A stretch of DNA of 64,000 nt from Kribbella aluminosa (lineage in GTDB: Bacteria > Actinomycetota > Actinomycetes > Propionibacteriales > Kribbellaceae). The position numbers and the translations under genes were made by a program. The notes beneath the pieces were generated by a model. The model saw only the letters and a program-made list of their open reading frames with translations. It was not told the DNA's origin and did not search any database. The stretch spans positions 434,001 to 498,000 of the forward strand of contig NZ_JAGINT010000001.1 of the NCBI RefSeq assembly GCF_017876295.1, in the 5' to 3' direction. Shown piece after piece: positions 1-9,527 of the stretch; position 1 is the first letter of the stretch; each line of letters starts with the position of its first letter.

Positions 1-287
1 AGCTGTGCGGCGAGGATCGACAGCATGGCGCCTACGAAGGCGATCCCGTAGCCGATCGTCAGCGAAACCCTTCGGCCGCGGGTCCGGGCAAGGCCGGCCA
101 GGGGTACCGCGACGACGGCTGCACCCACAGTGCTGGAGGTGGCGACGAGGCCGGCCAGGGAGGTGGAGCCGGAGACGTTTTCGGCGAGGAGTCCGGCGAC
201 GGCGAATCCGCTGGCTGTCGCGACGCCGCCGAGGGCATTGCTGGCCACCAGAACCCGGAGAGTTGTCCGCTGCCGCTCGCTTGTCAC
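1..287 (-). CDS. MFS transporter, N-terminal part (runs off the window)
   Basis: The reverse strand reads from a GTG at 287 to the window edge without a stop, giving about 95 residues. After a short basic N-terminus (MTSERQRTT) come three hydrophobic stretches rich in Gly, Ala and Val, with a short basic loop (RTRGRR) between the second and third. That loop is in the position of the conserved loop 2-3 of major facilitator transporters. A purine-rich GAGAGG lies about 8 nt before the GTG. The gene is divergent from the hexosaminidase gene and shares a 97-bp intergenic region with it. Substrate cannot be told from this fragment. MFS assignment is from membrane pattern only. Confidence 0.7.
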   Translation of the reverse strand, partial: MTSERQRTTLRVLVASNALGGVATASGFAVAGLLAENVSGSTSLAGLVATSSTVGAAVVAVPLAGLARTRGRRVSLTIGYGIAFVGAMLSILAAQ

Positions 288-384
288 GGGCAAACCCTCT
301 CATGAACCTGACAGGCAGCCGCTTATAGGATCGTCCTGACGTAATTCGACGACCGTTCTGATGATTCAGCCCCTTGGAGTCCGG

Positions 385-1809
385 ATGCCCGACATCGCGA
401 TCGTTCCCGCGCCGCATGAGCTCACCGTCGACGAGGGCCGGTGGATCACCGCCGACCCGATCGCCGGCGCCGTCCGGGACGTGGTCGAGAACCTCGACGC
501 GACCGAGTACCGGATCGACATCAGCACCGACGGGGCCCGGCTGACGGCCGGTTCCGAGGACGCGCTCCGGCACGCGGAGACGACGTACGCACAGCTCGTC
601 GAGGCTGCCGAACCGGCCGAGCACGGGAAGGTCGCCGTACCGCTGGCACACGTCGCGGACGCGCCGCGGTTCGGTTGGCGCGGGATGATGCTGGACGTCG
701 CGCGGCACTTCATGCCGAAGGAGTTCGTGCTCAGGGTCATCGACGTACTCGCGCTGCACCGGCTGAACGTGCTGCACTTCCACCTCACCGACGACCAGGG
801 CTGGCGGGTCGAGATCGAGGCGTACCCGAAGCTGACCGAGGTCGGCGCGTGGCGCGAGCACACGATGGTCGGCAAGATGTCCCACGGCCAGACCGACTTC
901 GAGTACGACGGCATCCGGCACGGCGGGTTCTACACCAAGGACGAGCTCTGGGAGATCGTCGCGTACGCCGCGGAGCGGGGCATCACGGTCGTACCCGAGA
1001 TCGACCTGCCGGGGCACATGCAGGCGGCGATCACGGCGTACCCGGAGCTCGGGAACCACCCGGACCAGCAGCTGAGCGTGCGGCCGTACTGGGGTATCAG
1101 CGACGACGTGCTGAACGTGAACGACGCGACCGTCGAGTTCGTGAAGACCGTGCTGCGGGAGGTGCTGGAGATCTTCCCGTCGCCGTACGTGCATCTCGGT
1201 GGTGACGAGTGCCCGTCGGTGCAGTGGGCCGAGTCGGAGGTGGCGCAGAAGCGGCAGGCCGAGCTCGGGCTCGACGAGCCGGGGCAGCTGCAGGGGTGGT
1301 TCACGGCGCAGGTCGCGGAGGTGCTGGCCGAGCAGGGGCGGCGGCTGGTCGGCTGGGACGAGATGGTCGAGACCGACTGCCCGAAGGACGCGGTCATCAT
1401 GGCGTGGCGGAGTGCGCAGCGCGGCGAGGTGGCGGCGAAGGCGGGCCACGAGGTCGTGATGGCGCCGTGCGAGTCGGTGTACTTCGACTACTACCAGGGC
1501 GACCCGGCGACCGAGCCGCTGGCGATCGGCGGCGACATCCCGCTGCGGAAGGTGTACGACTTCGAGGTGATCCCGGCGGCGCTGTCCGCGGCGGAGCAGG
1601 CGCTGATCGTCGGGACGCAGTGCCAGATCTGGACCGAGTACATGGAGGGGCCGGAGCAGGTCGGGTACATGCTGCTGCCCCGGCTGTCCGCGTTCGCCGA
1701 GCGTGCCTGGGGCTCGCCGAAGACGTCGTACGACGAGTTCCTCGCCCGCCTCCGCCCGCACCTCAAGCGCATCGAGAACCTCGGCGTGAACTACCGCCCA
1801 CTGGACTGA
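385..1809 (+). CDS. Beta-N-acetylhexosaminidase, glycoside hydrolase family 20
   Basis: The 474-aa product removes terminal beta-linked N-acetylhexosamine from glycans such as chitin fragments. An N-terminal beta-hexosaminidase-like domain covers about residues 1-95. The catalytic TIM barrel follows, with RHFMP, HLTDDQGWR and the hallmark HLGGDEC at 270-276, where D274-E275 is the pair used in substrate-assisted catalysis in this family. No signal peptide is visible, so it is probably cytoplasmic and acts on imported disaccharides. ATG at 385 is preferred over an in-frame ATG at 361 because GGAG sits 5 nt before it. The family assignment is secure; the exact substrate is not. Confidence 0.93.
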   Translation: MPDIAIVPAPHELTVDEGRWITADPIAGAVRDVVENLDATEYRIDISTDGARLTAGSEDALRHAETTYAQLVEAAEPAEHGKVAVPLAHVADAPRFGWRGMMLDVARHFMPKEFVLRVIDVLALHRLNVLHFHLTDDQGWRVEIEAYPKLTEVGAWREHTMVGKMSHGQTDFEYDGIRHGGFYTKDELWEIVAYAAERGITVVPEIDLPGHMQAAITAYPELGNHPDQQLSVRPYWGISDDVLNVNDATVEFVKTVLREVLEIFPSPYVHLGGDECPSVQWAESEVAQKRQAELGLDEPGQLQGWFTAQVAEVLAEQGRRLVGWDEMVETDCPKDAVIMAWRSAQRGEVAAKAGHEVVMAPCESVYFDYYQGDPATEPLAIGGDIPLRKVYDFEVIPAALSAAEQALIVGTQCQIWTEYMEGPEQVGYMLLPRLSAFAERAWGSPKTSYDEFLARLRPHLKRIENLGVNYRPLD

Positions 1810-1847
1810 TCCACCTGCCCGATACCTGAGGGGATAACAAAATCTGC

Positions 1848-1870
1848 GTTAGCCCTGTTAGGTGGGGTAG
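1848..1870 (+). promoter_or_regulatory. Possible SigB/SigF-type promoter before the WS/DGAT gene
   Basis: GTTA at 1848-1851 and GGGTAG at 1865-1870 are separated by 13 bp. This resembles the GTTT-N13-17-GGGTAT pattern of actinobacterial stress sigma factors of the SigB/SigF group. It lies 63 bp before the start codon. The match is partial and no experiment supports it. Confidence 0.25.
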
Positions 1871-1933
1871 ACGACCCGGTCGGACCTGGCAAAAGATGAA
1901 GTGTCAGGAGGCCCGGTCGGGAGCGGAGGACGC

Positions 1934-3337
1934 ATGACCGCGGTAGGACCGCTGGATGCGATGTTCCTGGGCGGGGAGTCGCGGGAGCAGCCGATGCACG
2001 TCGGCGGGCTGATGTTGTTCGAGTTGCCTGAAGGTGCCGGCCGGGATCACGTGTTCCCCGAGAGTTCGCGGGACTTCGTGTCGCGGCTCTACCACGAGAT
2101 GCTCGCGGCGCCGGAGGTGAATCCGCTGTTCACGCGACGAGTGCGGAACCGGCCGGTGGACCTCGGGTACTGGTCGTGGGAACAGGACGACGAGATCGAC
2201 CTGGAGTACCACGTCCGGCTGTCGGCGCTGCCGCGGCCGGGGCGGTACCGGGAGCTGTTCGAGCTCACCAGTCGCCTGCACGGGACGCTCCTCGACCGGC
2301 ATCGCCCGCTGTGGGAGATGCACCTGATCGAAGGCGTCGAGGGCCGCCGCTTCGCGGTGTACAGCAAGATCCACCACTCGATGATCGACGGAGTGACAGC
2401 ACTCCGCTGGATGCAGCGAACCCTCAGCACGGACCCCACCCGCACAAACATGCCTGCCACCTACGCCCTGCCGAGCACCGAGGCAGGACGAGTGGATGGC
2501 GGGGTGGCGGAGGTGCTGGGAGCTGTCGGCCGGCTTCCTGGGCGAGCACTCGGAGCTGGGCGGGCGCTTGCGGATCTGGCCGGGTTGCCGTCGGCCGGGT
2601 TGAAGAGTTTGCTGTATTCGACGATGCCGTTTCAGGCGCCGCGGACGGTGTTCAACCAAGGGGTGACCGGGGCACGGCGGTTCGCGGCGCAGTCGTGGCC
2701 GATCGAGCGGCTGGAGAAGGTACGGGCGATCACCGGCGCGACGCTCAACGACGTACTGCTCGCCATGTGTTCAGGTGCCCTGCGCAACTATCTGCTCGAC
2801 CTGAACGCGCTCCCGGACAAAGCCCTGACCGCGATGGTCCCGGTCAACCTGCGGACCTCCGACACCGGCCCCGGCGGCGGTAACTCGCTCGCGACGCTGA
2901 TCGCCGACCTCGCCACCGACCTGTCCGACCCGGAGAAACGCATCCGCCGGATCATGGCGTCGACCGCGCAGGCCAAGAGCGTGCTGTCCGGCCTCACCCC
3001 GCTGCAGAACCTGATCGTCGGCGCCCTCGGTTTCGCGGTCGCCGGACCCGGCGCGGTCCTCCCGGGCGTCGCCGGCCGTACGACGCCGCCGTACAACCTT
3101 GTCATCTCGAACGTCCCCGGCCCCACGGAGAGCCCGCTCTACTGGAACGGCTCCCGTCTGCTCGGCCTCTACCCGGCGAGCATCGTGATGAACGGCCAGG
3201 CGCTGAACATCAGCGTCACCAGCTACGCCCACCAACTCCACTTCGGCCTGGTCGGCTGCCGCCGCACCGTCCCGCACCTGCAACGCATGCTCGCCCACCT
3301 GGAAACCTCACTGGCCGAGCTGGAGAACATCCACTAA
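1934..3337 (+). CDS. Wax ester synthase / diacylglycerol acyltransferase (WS/DGAT) family
   Basis: The 467-aa enzyme of the actinobacterial WS/DGAT family is expected to transfer acyl groups from acyl-CoA to diacylglycerol or fatty alcohol, making storage lipid. The active-site HHxxxDG motif is present at residues 147-153 (HHSMIDG). The C-terminal half carries the conserved NVPGP turn and the family's DUF1298-like end. Length fits the family (450-480 aa). ATG at 1934 has a strong GGAGG about 5 nt upstream and starts TAVGPLDAMF, the usual family N-terminus. It ends 3 nt inside the convergent VOC gene. Actual lipid product is not predictable. Confidence 0.92.
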   Translation: MTAVGPLDAMFLGGESREQPMHVGGLMLFELPEGAGRDHVFPESSRDFVSRLYHEMLAAPEVNPLFTRRVRNRPVDLGYWSWEQDDEIDLEYHVRLSALPRPGRYRELFELTSRLHGTLLDRHRPLWEMHLIEGVEGRRFAVYSKIHHSMIDGVTALRWMQRTLSTDPTRTNMPATYALPSTEAGRVDGGVAEVLGAVGRLPGRALGAGRALADLAGLPSAGLKSLLYSTMPFQAPRTVFNQGVTGARRFAAQSWPIERLEKVRAITGATLNDVLLAMCSGALRNYLLDLNALPDKALTAMVPVNLRTSDTGPGGGNSLATLIADLATDLSDPEKRIRRIMASTAQAKSVLSGLTPLQNLIVGALGFAVAGPGAVLPGVAGRTTPPYNLVISNVPGPTESPLYWNGSRLLGLYPASIVMNGQALNISVTSYAHQLHFGLVGCRRTVPHLQRMLAHLETSLAELENIH

Positions 3338-3975
3338 ACCCGGACGATCCCGTTCGGCGTCTGGAAGACGGCAGCGACAAGACCCGGCTGCCCGCTCGGC
3401 CCGATCCAGCCGACGTCGAGATCGTCCAGCAGATGATCCGCCGGGTGACCGATCCAGTCGGTGACCCGGGTCGGGTCGCCGGCGATCTCCAGGCCGGTCA
3501 GCTTCACGTCCTTGCCGCCGATCGACGGGTGCTCGCCGAGGTCGTCCCAGTGGATGAAGAACGGCAGTTGCGGGTCCGCCATCAGCCCCTTGACGCCGAT
3601 CTGCCGCCAGGCCAGGTTCACCCCGTCGGGCCGGTGCCGGTTACCGGGCACCGCCTGCCGTCCGAGGCGCTTCTCCATCGCCTCCATGTCGGTGACCTCC
3701 ACGACCCAGCCGAGCCACCCGCCGCCGAGCTCCTTGCGGGCCCGGACCGCCTGGCCGAACGGCGCCTTGTCCGACGCCGGATGGTCGAGCACGTCGACCA
3801 CCTCGATGTACCGGTCGTTCTCCAGCGGGAGGATGTGGTTCACGGTGCCGAACCGCGGGTGCACCCCACCGTCGACGAACTCGGCTCCGAGCAGCGCCGA
3901 CAACCGCTCGACGGTCGCGCGGCAACCGTCCGGCCCGCACGCGTACGACAGATGATCCAGACGCATGTCGATCAT
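3334..3975 (-). CDS. VOC-superfamily glyoxalase-like protein
   Basis: The 213-aa protein begins MRLDHLSYACG a few residues in, the typical first strand of a vicinal-oxygen-chelate fold with its metal-binding His. Further on, FGTVNHILPLENDRYIEVVDV matches the Glyoxalase_3-type domain. Such proteins bind a metal and small substrates; many have no known reaction. The ATG at 3975 is chosen because GGGAGG lies 5 nt upstream; an ATG at 3966 is possible. The 3' end overlaps the WS/DGAT stop by 3 nt (convergent), and the 5' end is divergent from the epimerase gene. Substrate is unknown. Confidence 0.75.
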   Translation of the reverse strand: MIDMRLDHLSYACGPDGCRATVERLSALLGAEFVDGGVHPRFGTVNHILPLENDRYIEVVDVLDHPASDKAPFGQAVRARKELGGGWLGWVVEVTDMEAMEKRLGRQAVPGNRHRPDGVNLAWRQIGVKGLMADPQLPFFIHWDDLGEHPSIGGKDVKLTGLEIAGDPTRVTDWIGHPADHLLDDLDVGWIGPSGQPGLVAAVFQTPNGIVRV

Positions 3976-4034
3976 TCTTGCCTCCCGCACCGGCGACCGT
4001 ACTCTCGAAGGTGTGTCGGACTAGGATCGGTGTC

Positions 4035-4985
4035 ATGCGCACTGTAGTCGTCGGCGGCACCGGGCATGTCGGCACCTACCTCGTGCCGCGGCTGGTCCGT
4101 CTCGGGCACGACGTGACGGTCCTGAGCCGCGGCGAGCGTACGCCGTACCACTCGGACGGCGCCTGGAGCGACGTCACGTTCGTCCGGGTCGACCGCCCGG
4201 CCGAGGACGCCGTCGGCACCTTCGGCCGGCGTGTTGCCGACCTGGATCCGGACATCGTCATCGACCTGATCTGTTTCACCGAGGACAGTGCCCGTCAGCT
4301 CGCCGAGGCACTGGACGGCAGGATCCAGCACTTCCTGCACTGCGGCACGATCTGGGTGCACGGCCCGAGCATGACCGTCCCGACCCGCGAGGACGCGCCG
4401 CGCACGCCGTTCGGCGACTACGGCAAGCAGAAGGCCGCGATCGAGACGTACCTGCTGTCGAAGGGCCGCCGCGACGGCTTCCCGGTCACGATCGTGCACC
4501 CGGGACACATCTGCGGACCCGGCTGGACACCGGTCAACCCGGCCGCCAACTTCGATCTCGGCGTCTACGAGCAGCTTGCCCGAGGTTCCGAGGTGCTGCT
4601 GCCGAACCTCGGTCTGGAGACGCTCAACCCGGTGCACGCCGACGACGTCGCGGGGGTGTTCCTGGCCGCGATCGCGAGCCGCTCGACCGCGATCGGCGAG
4701 AGCTTCCACGCGGTGGCGAGCGACGCGGTCACGCTCCGCGGCTACGCTCACGCGGTCGCCGAGTGGTTCGGGAAGCCGGCGAACCTCGGCTTCGTGCCGA
4801 TCGGCCAGTTGCGTGCCCACCAGTCCGAGAAGCAGGCCGACGCCACCTGGGACCATGTGGAGCACAGCCCGAACTGCTCGATGGACAAGGCCGCCCGGCT
4901 GCTCGGCTTCCGCCCGCGCTACTCCGCGATCGAGGCCGCGCTGTCCGGCATCTCCTGGCTCGTCGACAACGGGAAGATCACTTAG
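4035..4985 (+). CDS. NAD-dependent epimerase/dehydratase family protein
   Basis: This 316-aa extended SDR-type protein has the N-terminal nucleotide motif GGTGHVG at residues 7-13, followed by DIVIDL and a C-terminal substrate region. No clear YxxxK is seen where it is expected; instead the region reads [10 protein letters not shown], where Y and K are three residues apart, so catalysis may be altered or the motif shifted. ATG at 4035 is preferred over upstream in-frame codons. A TAGGAT hexamer at 4022-4027 lies 7 nt before it, so the mRNA may be leaderless. The 3' end overlaps the convergent Cys-rich gene by 8 nt. Substrate unknown, probably a nucleotide sugar. Confidence 0.8.
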   Translation: MRTVVVGGTGHVGTYLVPRLVRLGHDVTVLSRGERTPYHSDGAWSDVTFVRVDRPAEDAVGTFGRRVADLDPDIVIDLICFTEDSARQLAEALDGRIQHFLHCGTIWVHGPSMTVPTREDAPRTPFGDYGKQKAAIETYLLSKGRRDGFPVTIVHPGHICGPGWTPVNPAANFDLGVYEQLARGSEVLLPNLGLETLNPVHADDVAGVFLAAIASRSTAIGESFHAVASDAVTLRGYAHAVAEWFGKPANLGFVPIGQLRAHQSEKQADATWDHVEHSPNCSMDKAARLLGFRPRYSAIEAALSGISWLVDNGKIT

Positions 4986-5730
4986 AGAGCGTCTGAGAGG
5001 CGGGATGCGGCAGCAGCGGCCGGGCCGCCTCGAGGTGCTGCCGGCAGAGGTCCGCGAGTACGTCGTACGCCTTGTCGCCCATCAGCGTCTGCAGCTCGAC
5101 CTTGCTGGACTCGAACACCGGCTCGACCGCGATGTGCGCCTCGGTGTTCCCGGTGCAGTACCAGTCCAGGTCGTGCCCGCCGGGACCCCAGCCGCGCCGG
5201 TCGTACTCCCCGATCCCGACCTCGGTGTACGTCGTGCCGTCCGGCCGCTCGACCTCGCGGAACGTCCGCCGGATCGGCAGCTGCCAGCACACGTCCGGCT
5301 TGGTCTCGACGAAGTGCACGCCGCGCTTCAGCGCCAGCCCGTGCAGCGCGCAACCCGCGCCGCCGGCGAAGCCCGGACGGTTCAGGAAGATGCACGCGCC
5401 GTCCCAGACCCGGGTCTTCCGGTCGCCCTCGTCGTCGGTCTCGACCCAGCCGTTGGCGCGACCCTCCTTGCGGAACTGCCAGTCGTCCTTGCCGAGCTCC
5501 TTGACGTACTTCTTCACCCGCTTCTCGTCGTCGGCGTCGGAGAAGTGCGCACCGAGCGTGCAGCAGCCGTCGTTCGGACGGCCCTTGTAGATCCCCTGGC
5601 AGCCGCCGCCGAAGATGCAGGACCAGTTGGACGTCAGCCAGGTCACGTCGCAACGGAAGACCTGGTCGGGGTCGTCGGGGTCGATGAACTCGACCCAGGC
5701 GCGGGGGAAGTCGAGAGAAACCTCAGGCAC
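4978..5730 (-). CDS. Conserved cysteine-rich protein, function unknown
   Basis: The 250-aa cytoplasmic protein has ten cysteines: C27, C38, C44, C56, C57, C113, C127, C148, C192 and C229. They include a GCC pair and a GGGCQG turn. The spread resembles metal-binding cysteine-cluster proteins (DUF3109 or YkgJ-like, from memory), so zinc or iron-sulfur binding is plausible but unproven. There is no signal peptide or membrane segment. It is divergent from the exopolyphosphatase gene with 74 bp between, and overlaps the epimerase 3' end by 8 nt. Confidence 0.65.
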   Translation of the reverse strand: MPEVSLDFPRAWVEFIDPDDPDQVFRCDVTWLTSNWSCIFGGGCQGIYKGRPNDGCCTLGAHFSDADDEKRVKKYVKELGKDDWQFRKEGRANGWVETDDEGDRKTRVWDGACIFLNRPGFAGGAGCALHGLALKRGVHFVETKPDVCWQLPIRRTFREVERPDGTTYTEVGIGEYDRRGWGPGGHDLDWYCTGNTEAHIAVEPVFESSKVELQTLMGDKAYDVLADLCRQHLEAARPLLPHPASQTLSK

Positions 5731-5804
5731 CTGGAAAGCGTACGCGCCTCTGCCTCACATCTGTGAAATGCACTGCTACTCCCGTTGTCCAGTAGCGTGA
5801 GGGT

Positions 5805-6737
5805 ATGCGGCTCGGCGTACTCGACGTGGGATCAAACACCGTCCATCTGCTCGTGGTGGACGCGCATCGTGGTGCCGCGCCGCTGCCGGCGTACTCGCAC
5901 AAGACCGAGCTACGGCTGGCCGAGCACCTCGACAAGGACGGCAAGATCGACGGGTCCGGTGCCGACGGGCTGATCGCGTTCACCAAGGAGGCTGTGCAGC
6001 TCGCCGAGGACAAGGGCTGCGAGTCGGTGCTCGCGTTCGCCACCTCCGCGCTCCGCGAGGCACCGAACGGCGAGAAGGTGCTGGAGCGCGTCCGCACCGA
6101 GACCGGCGTGCACCTGGAGGTGCTCAGCGGCGAGGACGAGGCCCGGCTGACGTTCCTCGCCGTACGCCGGTGGTTCGGCTGGTCCTCCGGCCGCTTGGCC
6201 GTCTTCGACATCGGAGGCGGCTCGCTGGAGATCGCCGCCGGGTCGGACGAGCAGCCGACGGTGGCGGAGTCCGTCCAGCTCGGCGCCGGGCGGCTGACCC
6301 GGGAGGCGCTGACCGCGGACCCGCCGGACAAGGACCAGGTGCGTGCGCTGCGCCGCCGGATCCGGCTGGAGCTGGCCGCGGTCGCCGGTCCGGTACTGCG
6401 GGCCGGTAAGCCGCAGCGGTCCGTGGCCACCAGCAAGACGTTCCGCTCGCTGGCCCGGATCGCGGGGGCCGCTCCGTCCGCCGACGGGCCGTACGTACCG
6501 CGCACGCTGAACCGGGGCGACCTGAACGAGTGGATCCCGAAGCTGACCACGATGACCGCCGCCGAGCGGGCCGCCCTGCCCGGCGTCTCGGCCGGGCGCG
6601 CGTCCCAGCTGACCGCCGGTGCCCTGGTCGCCGACGCCGTGATGGACCTCTTCGACCTGCCCGCGCTGGAGGTCTGCCCGTGGGCCCTGCGCGAGGGTGT
6701 CATCCTGTCCCGGCTCGACCAGCTGCAACCCCGGTGA
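5805..6737 (+). CDS. ppx: Ppx/GppA family exopolyphosphatase
   Basis: The 310-aa protein belongs to the ASKHA-fold Ppx/GppA phosphatases, which release phosphate from polyphosphate ends or hydrolyse pppGpp. The first phosphate motif is [11 protein letters not shown] at residues 5-15, and the second is [10 protein letters not shown], the glycine-rich loop with the catalytic-region acid nearby. Only the two core domains are present (about 300 aa), the short form common in actinobacteria. GTGAGGG precedes the ATG. The gene heads a tight rightward run of four genes: isomerase-like, TetR and HD follow with gaps of 4, 7 and -1 nt. Confidence 0.9.
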   Translation: MRLGVLDVGSNTVHLLVVDAHRGAAPLPAYSHKTELRLAEHLDKDGKIDGSGADGLIAFTKEAVQLAEDKGCESVLAFATSALREAPNGEKVLERVRTETGVHLEVLSGEDEARLTFLAVRRWFGWSSGRLAVFDIGGGSLEIAAGSDEQPTVAESVQLGAGRLTREALTADPPDKDQVRALRRRIRLELAAVAGPVLRAGKPQRSVATSKTFRSLARIAGAAPSADGPYVPRTLNRGDLNEWIPKLTTMTAAERAALPGVSAGRASQLTAGALVADAVMDLFDLPALEVCPWALREGVILSRLDQLQPR

Positions 6738-6741
6738 ACCG

Positions 6742-7590
6742 ATGAGCCCTCGTACGACCGCGAAGATCGGCCTGTCCACCGCCTCCGTCTATCCCGAGTC
6801 CACCGCCAGCGGTTTCGAGCTGGCGGCCCGGCTCGGGTACGACGGTGTCGAGGTGATGGTCGGGATCGACCCGCTGAGCACCCAGATCGACGCGATCCAG
6901 CGGCTGATCGACTACCACCAGCTGCCGGTGCTCGCGATCCACGCGCCGACCCTGCTGATCATGCAGCGCGTCTGGGGTACCGACCCGTGGAGCAAGCTCG
7001 AGCGCAGCGCCGAGGCCGCGAAGGAGCTCGGCGCGGACGTGGTCGTCGTCCACCCGCCGTTCCGCTGGCAGCGGGACTACGCGCGCGGGTTCGTCGAGGG
7101 GATCGCCCGGCTGGAGGCGGAGACGGGTGTGAAGCTGGCGGTCGAGAACATGTACCCGTGGCGGGCCCCCGGCCGCGACCTGCAGGCGTACGCGCCGAGC
7201 TGGGACCCGACCGAGCAGAGCTACGCGCACACCACGCTCGACCTGTCGCACGCGTCCACCGCGGAGCAGGACTGCGTCGACCTGGCGGCGACGATGGGCA
7301 GGAGCCTCACACACGTCCACCTCACCGACGGCACCGGCTCCGCGAAGGACGAGCACCTGGTCCCGGGCCGGGGTACGCAGCGCGCCGCCGACCTGCTCAC
7401 CGAGCTGGCGAGACTGGACTTCAGCGGGCACATCATCATCGAGATCAACACCCGCCGCGCGACCAGCCGCTCCGAGCGTGAGGTCGACCTGGTCGAGTCG
7501 CTGGAGTTCACCCGCCGGCACTTCGTGAAGACCCGGCGGACGCCGTTCGCGGTCAGCCCGAACGGCGAGATCTCGGAGCTGACCCCATGA
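6742..7590 (+). CDS. Sugar phosphate isomerase/epimerase (xylose-isomerase-like TIM barrel)
   Basis: This 282-aa TIM-barrel protein starts [11 protein letters not shown] and carries the metal-ligand motifs of the AP-endonuclease-2/xylose-isomerase-like family: [22 protein letters not shown] and HVHLTDG, followed by HLVPGRGT. These supply Glu, His and Asp ligands for a divalent metal. Start is the ATG at 6742, 4 nt after the ppx stop. In several actinobacteria this gene follows ppx, so a link to phosphate or sugar metabolism is inferred only from position. The substrate is unknown; members range from sugar epimerases to endonuclease-IV relatives. Confidence 0.85.
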   Translation: MSPRTTAKIGLSTASVYPESTASGFELAARLGYDGVEVMVGIDPLSTQIDAIQRLIDYHQLPVLAIHAPTLLIMQRVWGTDPWSKLERSAEAAKELGADVVVVHPPFRWQRDYARGFVEGIARLEAETGVKLAVENMYPWRAPGRDLQAYAPSWDPTEQSYAHTTLDLSHASTAEQDCVDLAATMGRSLTHVHLTDGTGSAKDEHLVPGRGTQRAADLLTELARLDFSGHIIIEINTRRATSRSEREVDLVESLEFTRRHFVKTRRTPFAVSPNGEISELTP

Positions 7591-7597
7591 CACCCCG

Positions 7598-8188
7598 ATG
7601 ACACGAGCCCGCCGTACGCCGGGACGCCGCCCAGGGGGACCGGACACCCGGGGAGAGATCCTCGACGCCGCCCGCGAATCCTTTGCGGACAAGGGATTCG
7701 CGGCCACCTCGATGCGCGCCGTCGCCCGCCGGGCCGGGGTGGACGCGGCGCTCGTGCACCACTACTTCGACAGCAAGGACGAGCTGTTCATCGAGGCGAT
7801 GGCGATCCCGGTCGACCCGCGCCAGATCGCCGCGCACATCCTCAGTGGGCCGCGGGAGGAGACGGGCCGCCGGATCGCGACCGCGTTCCTCGGGGTCTGG
7901 GAGTCGCCGGACGGGCAGCAGCGGATGAAGGCGCTGTTCCGTAGCGTGCTGAGCAGCGACGAGGTGGCCCGGATGATGCGCGAAGGCATCACGCAGATGA
8001 TCATCCAGCCGATCTCCCAGATGCTTGACGTACCGGACGCCCGGCTGCGGGTCGGCCTGGTCGCGACCCAGCTGGTCGGGGCCGCGGTCGTCCGCTACCT
8101 GGTCGAGCTGGAGCCGGTCGCGTCGGTCGACGTCGAGACGCTGATCGACCGGTTGGCGCCGGTCCTGCAGCAGCACCTGACCGGCTGA
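7598..8188 (+). CDS. TetR-family transcriptional regulator
   Basis: The 196-aa repressor-type protein has the canonical TetR N-terminal HTH at about residues 18-65: ILDAARESFADKGF, then the recognition part VARRAGVDAALVHHYFDSKDEL. The C-terminal ligand domain resembles the group often found beside ABC-2 exporters. It lies 7 nt after the isomerase gene and shares a TGATG junction with the HD gene. The nearest regulated candidate is the drug-exporter-like ABC pair downstream, whose start codon sits in a 16-bp palindrome (8797-8812). That pairing is an inference. Confidence 0.92.
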   Translation: MTRARRTPGRRPGGPDTRGEILDAARESFADKGFAATSMRAVARRAGVDAALVHHYFDSKDELFIEAMAIPVDPRQIAAHILSGPREETGRRIATAFLGVWESPDGQQRMKALFRSVLSSDEVARMMREGITQMIIQPISQMLDVPDARLRVGLVATQLVGAAVVRYLVELEPVASVDVETLIDRLAPVLQQHLTG

Positions 8189-8757
8189 TGGAGATCCCGT
8201 CCGACGCCGAGATCCGCGCGCTGCATCGTGCGTACGCGCCGAGTCGTGAGGCGTACGAGGTGGTGTTCGAGCACTGCCGGCTGGTGTGTTCGGTGGCCAC
8301 GCAGTTCTTCGCCGGGCTGGACGTCGACACCGATCTGGTGCGGGCGGGCGCGCTGCTGCACGACGTCGGGGTGTACCGGTTGGAGTCGTCGGCGTACGTA
8401 CGGCACGGCGTACTGGGGCATGAGCTGCTCGCCTCGCTCGGGTTCCCGCTGGAGATCTGCCGGTTCTGCTCATGTCACACCGGCGTCGGAATCACCCGGG
8501 ACGACGTCGTCCGGCAGGGGCTGCCGATCCCGGTCGGTGACTACCTGCCGCGGACGCCGGAGGAGGAGCTGGTGATGTACGCGGACAAGTTCCACAGCAA
8601 GCGCACGCCGCCGGTGTTCCTGTCTGGGGATACGTACGCAGCCGAGGTCGGACGGTTCGGGGCGGACAAGGTACGCCGGTTCGGCGAGCTCCGGCAGCGG
8701 TACGGCGACCCCGAGCTCGGCGCGCTCAGCGACGCCACCGGGTACGCCGTCATTTGA
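8188..8757 (+). CDS. HD-domain phosphohydrolase
   Basis: The 189-aa protein has the HD metal site: EHCRLV near residue 29, LLHDVG with H58-D59, and later ligands around the HELLASLG helix. HD proteins hydrolyse nucleotides or phosphate esters. Here a short C-terminal tail contains YADKFHSK, seen in small-nucleotide HD enzymes of unknown substrate. ATG overlaps the TetR stop (TGATG at 8186-8190), so translation is coupled. No membrane segments. Confidence 0.85.
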   Translation: MEIPSDAEIRALHRAYAPSREAYEVVFEHCRLVCSVATQFFAGLDVDTDLVRAGALLHDVGVYRLESSAYVRHGVLGHELLASLGFPLEICRFCSCHTGVGITRDDVVRQGLPIPVGDYLPRTPEEELVMYADKFHSKRTPPVFLSGDTYAAEVGRFGADKVRRFGELRQRYGDPELGALSDATGYAVI

Positions 8758-8768
8758 CTGTCGCCCTG

Positions 8769-8812
8769 TTGCGCGGGCGGCTCGGTGCGCGCTAAATTCA
8801 TCATATGATGAA
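8769..8812 (+). promoter_or_regulatory. Promoter and 16-bp palindromic operator on the ABC gene start codon
   Basis: A perfect palindrome TTCATCATATGATGAA occupies 8797-8812, centred on the first base of the ATG at 8805. TTGCGC at 8769-8774 and TAAATT at 8793-8798, 18 bp apart, make a plausible -35/-10 pair. No Shine-Dalgarno is present, and the -10 ends 6 nt before the ATG, so the message is probably leaderless. A protein bound at the palindrome would block both transcription and the start codon. The TetR protein at 7598 is the obvious candidate. Confidence 0.6.
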
Positions 8813-9527
8813 AAACTCGGTGAGCTGCCGCGACGTGGTCGTGGTGCGCGGCGAGCAGGAGGTCCTGCACGGGATCGGCTTCGATCTCCGGACCGGGACG
8901 GTGACGGGTCTGCTCGGGCCGTCCGGCTGTGGGAAGACGACACTGATCCGCGCGATCGTCGGCCTGCAGGCACAGGTCACCGGCGACGTGTCGGTGCTCG
9001 GGCTGCCGGCCGGTGCCCCGAAACTGCGCGGCCGGGTCGGGTACGTGACGCAGGAGCCCAGCGTGTACGGCGATCTGACCGTCACCGAGAACCTGCGCTT
9101 CTTCGCCGCGGTGCTCGGCGTCCCGGTGTCCGACGTGGCGCAGGTGATCGAGACCGTCGACCTCGTGTCGCATGCCGACGTACGCGTCGATCGGCTGTCC
9201 GGTGGGCAGCGGTCGCGGGTGTCGCTGGCCGTCGCGCTGCTCGGCAGTCCCGAGCTGCTGGTGCTGGACGAACCAACGGTCGGGCTGGATCCCGTGCTGC
9301 GGCGGGATCTCTGGGAGCTGTTCCACCGATTGGCCGACAACGGTGCGGCGCTGCTGGTGTCCAGCCACGTGATGGACGAGGCGTCCCGCTGTGATCGGCT
9401 GCTGCTGATGCGCGAGGGCGAACTGCTCGCCGACGAGACCCCCGACGCATTGCTCACCGCGGCCGGTACGTCGGACATCGAGCAGGCGTTCCTGACCCTG
9501 ATCGAACAGAAGGAGGCCGCCCGATGA
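8805..9527 (+). CDS. ABC-2 type exporter, ATP-binding protein
   Basis: The 240-aa nucleotide-binding subunit has Walker A GPSGCGKTT, Q-loop YVTQEP, signature LSGGQRSR, Walker B LLVLDEPTVGLD and the H-loop SSHVMDE. The order and length match the DrrA-like family that pairs with an ABC-2 permease to expel drugs, lipids or antibiotics. It overlaps the permease gene by 4 nt (ATGA). The promoter is leaderless and carries a palindromic operator. An alternative start is the second ATG, 3 nt on. Confidence 0.93.
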   Translation: MMKNSVSCRDVVVVRGEQEVLHGIGFDLRTGTVTGLLGPSGCGKTTLIRAIVGLQAQVTGDVSVLGLPAGAPKLRGRVGYVTQEPSVYGDLTVTENLRFFAAVLGVPVSDVAQVIETVDLVSHADVRVDRLSGGQRSRVSLAVALLGSPELLVLDEPTVGLDPVLRRDLWELFHRLADNGAALLVSSHVMDEASRCDRLLLMREGELLADETPDALLTAAGTSDIEQAFLTLIEQKEAAR

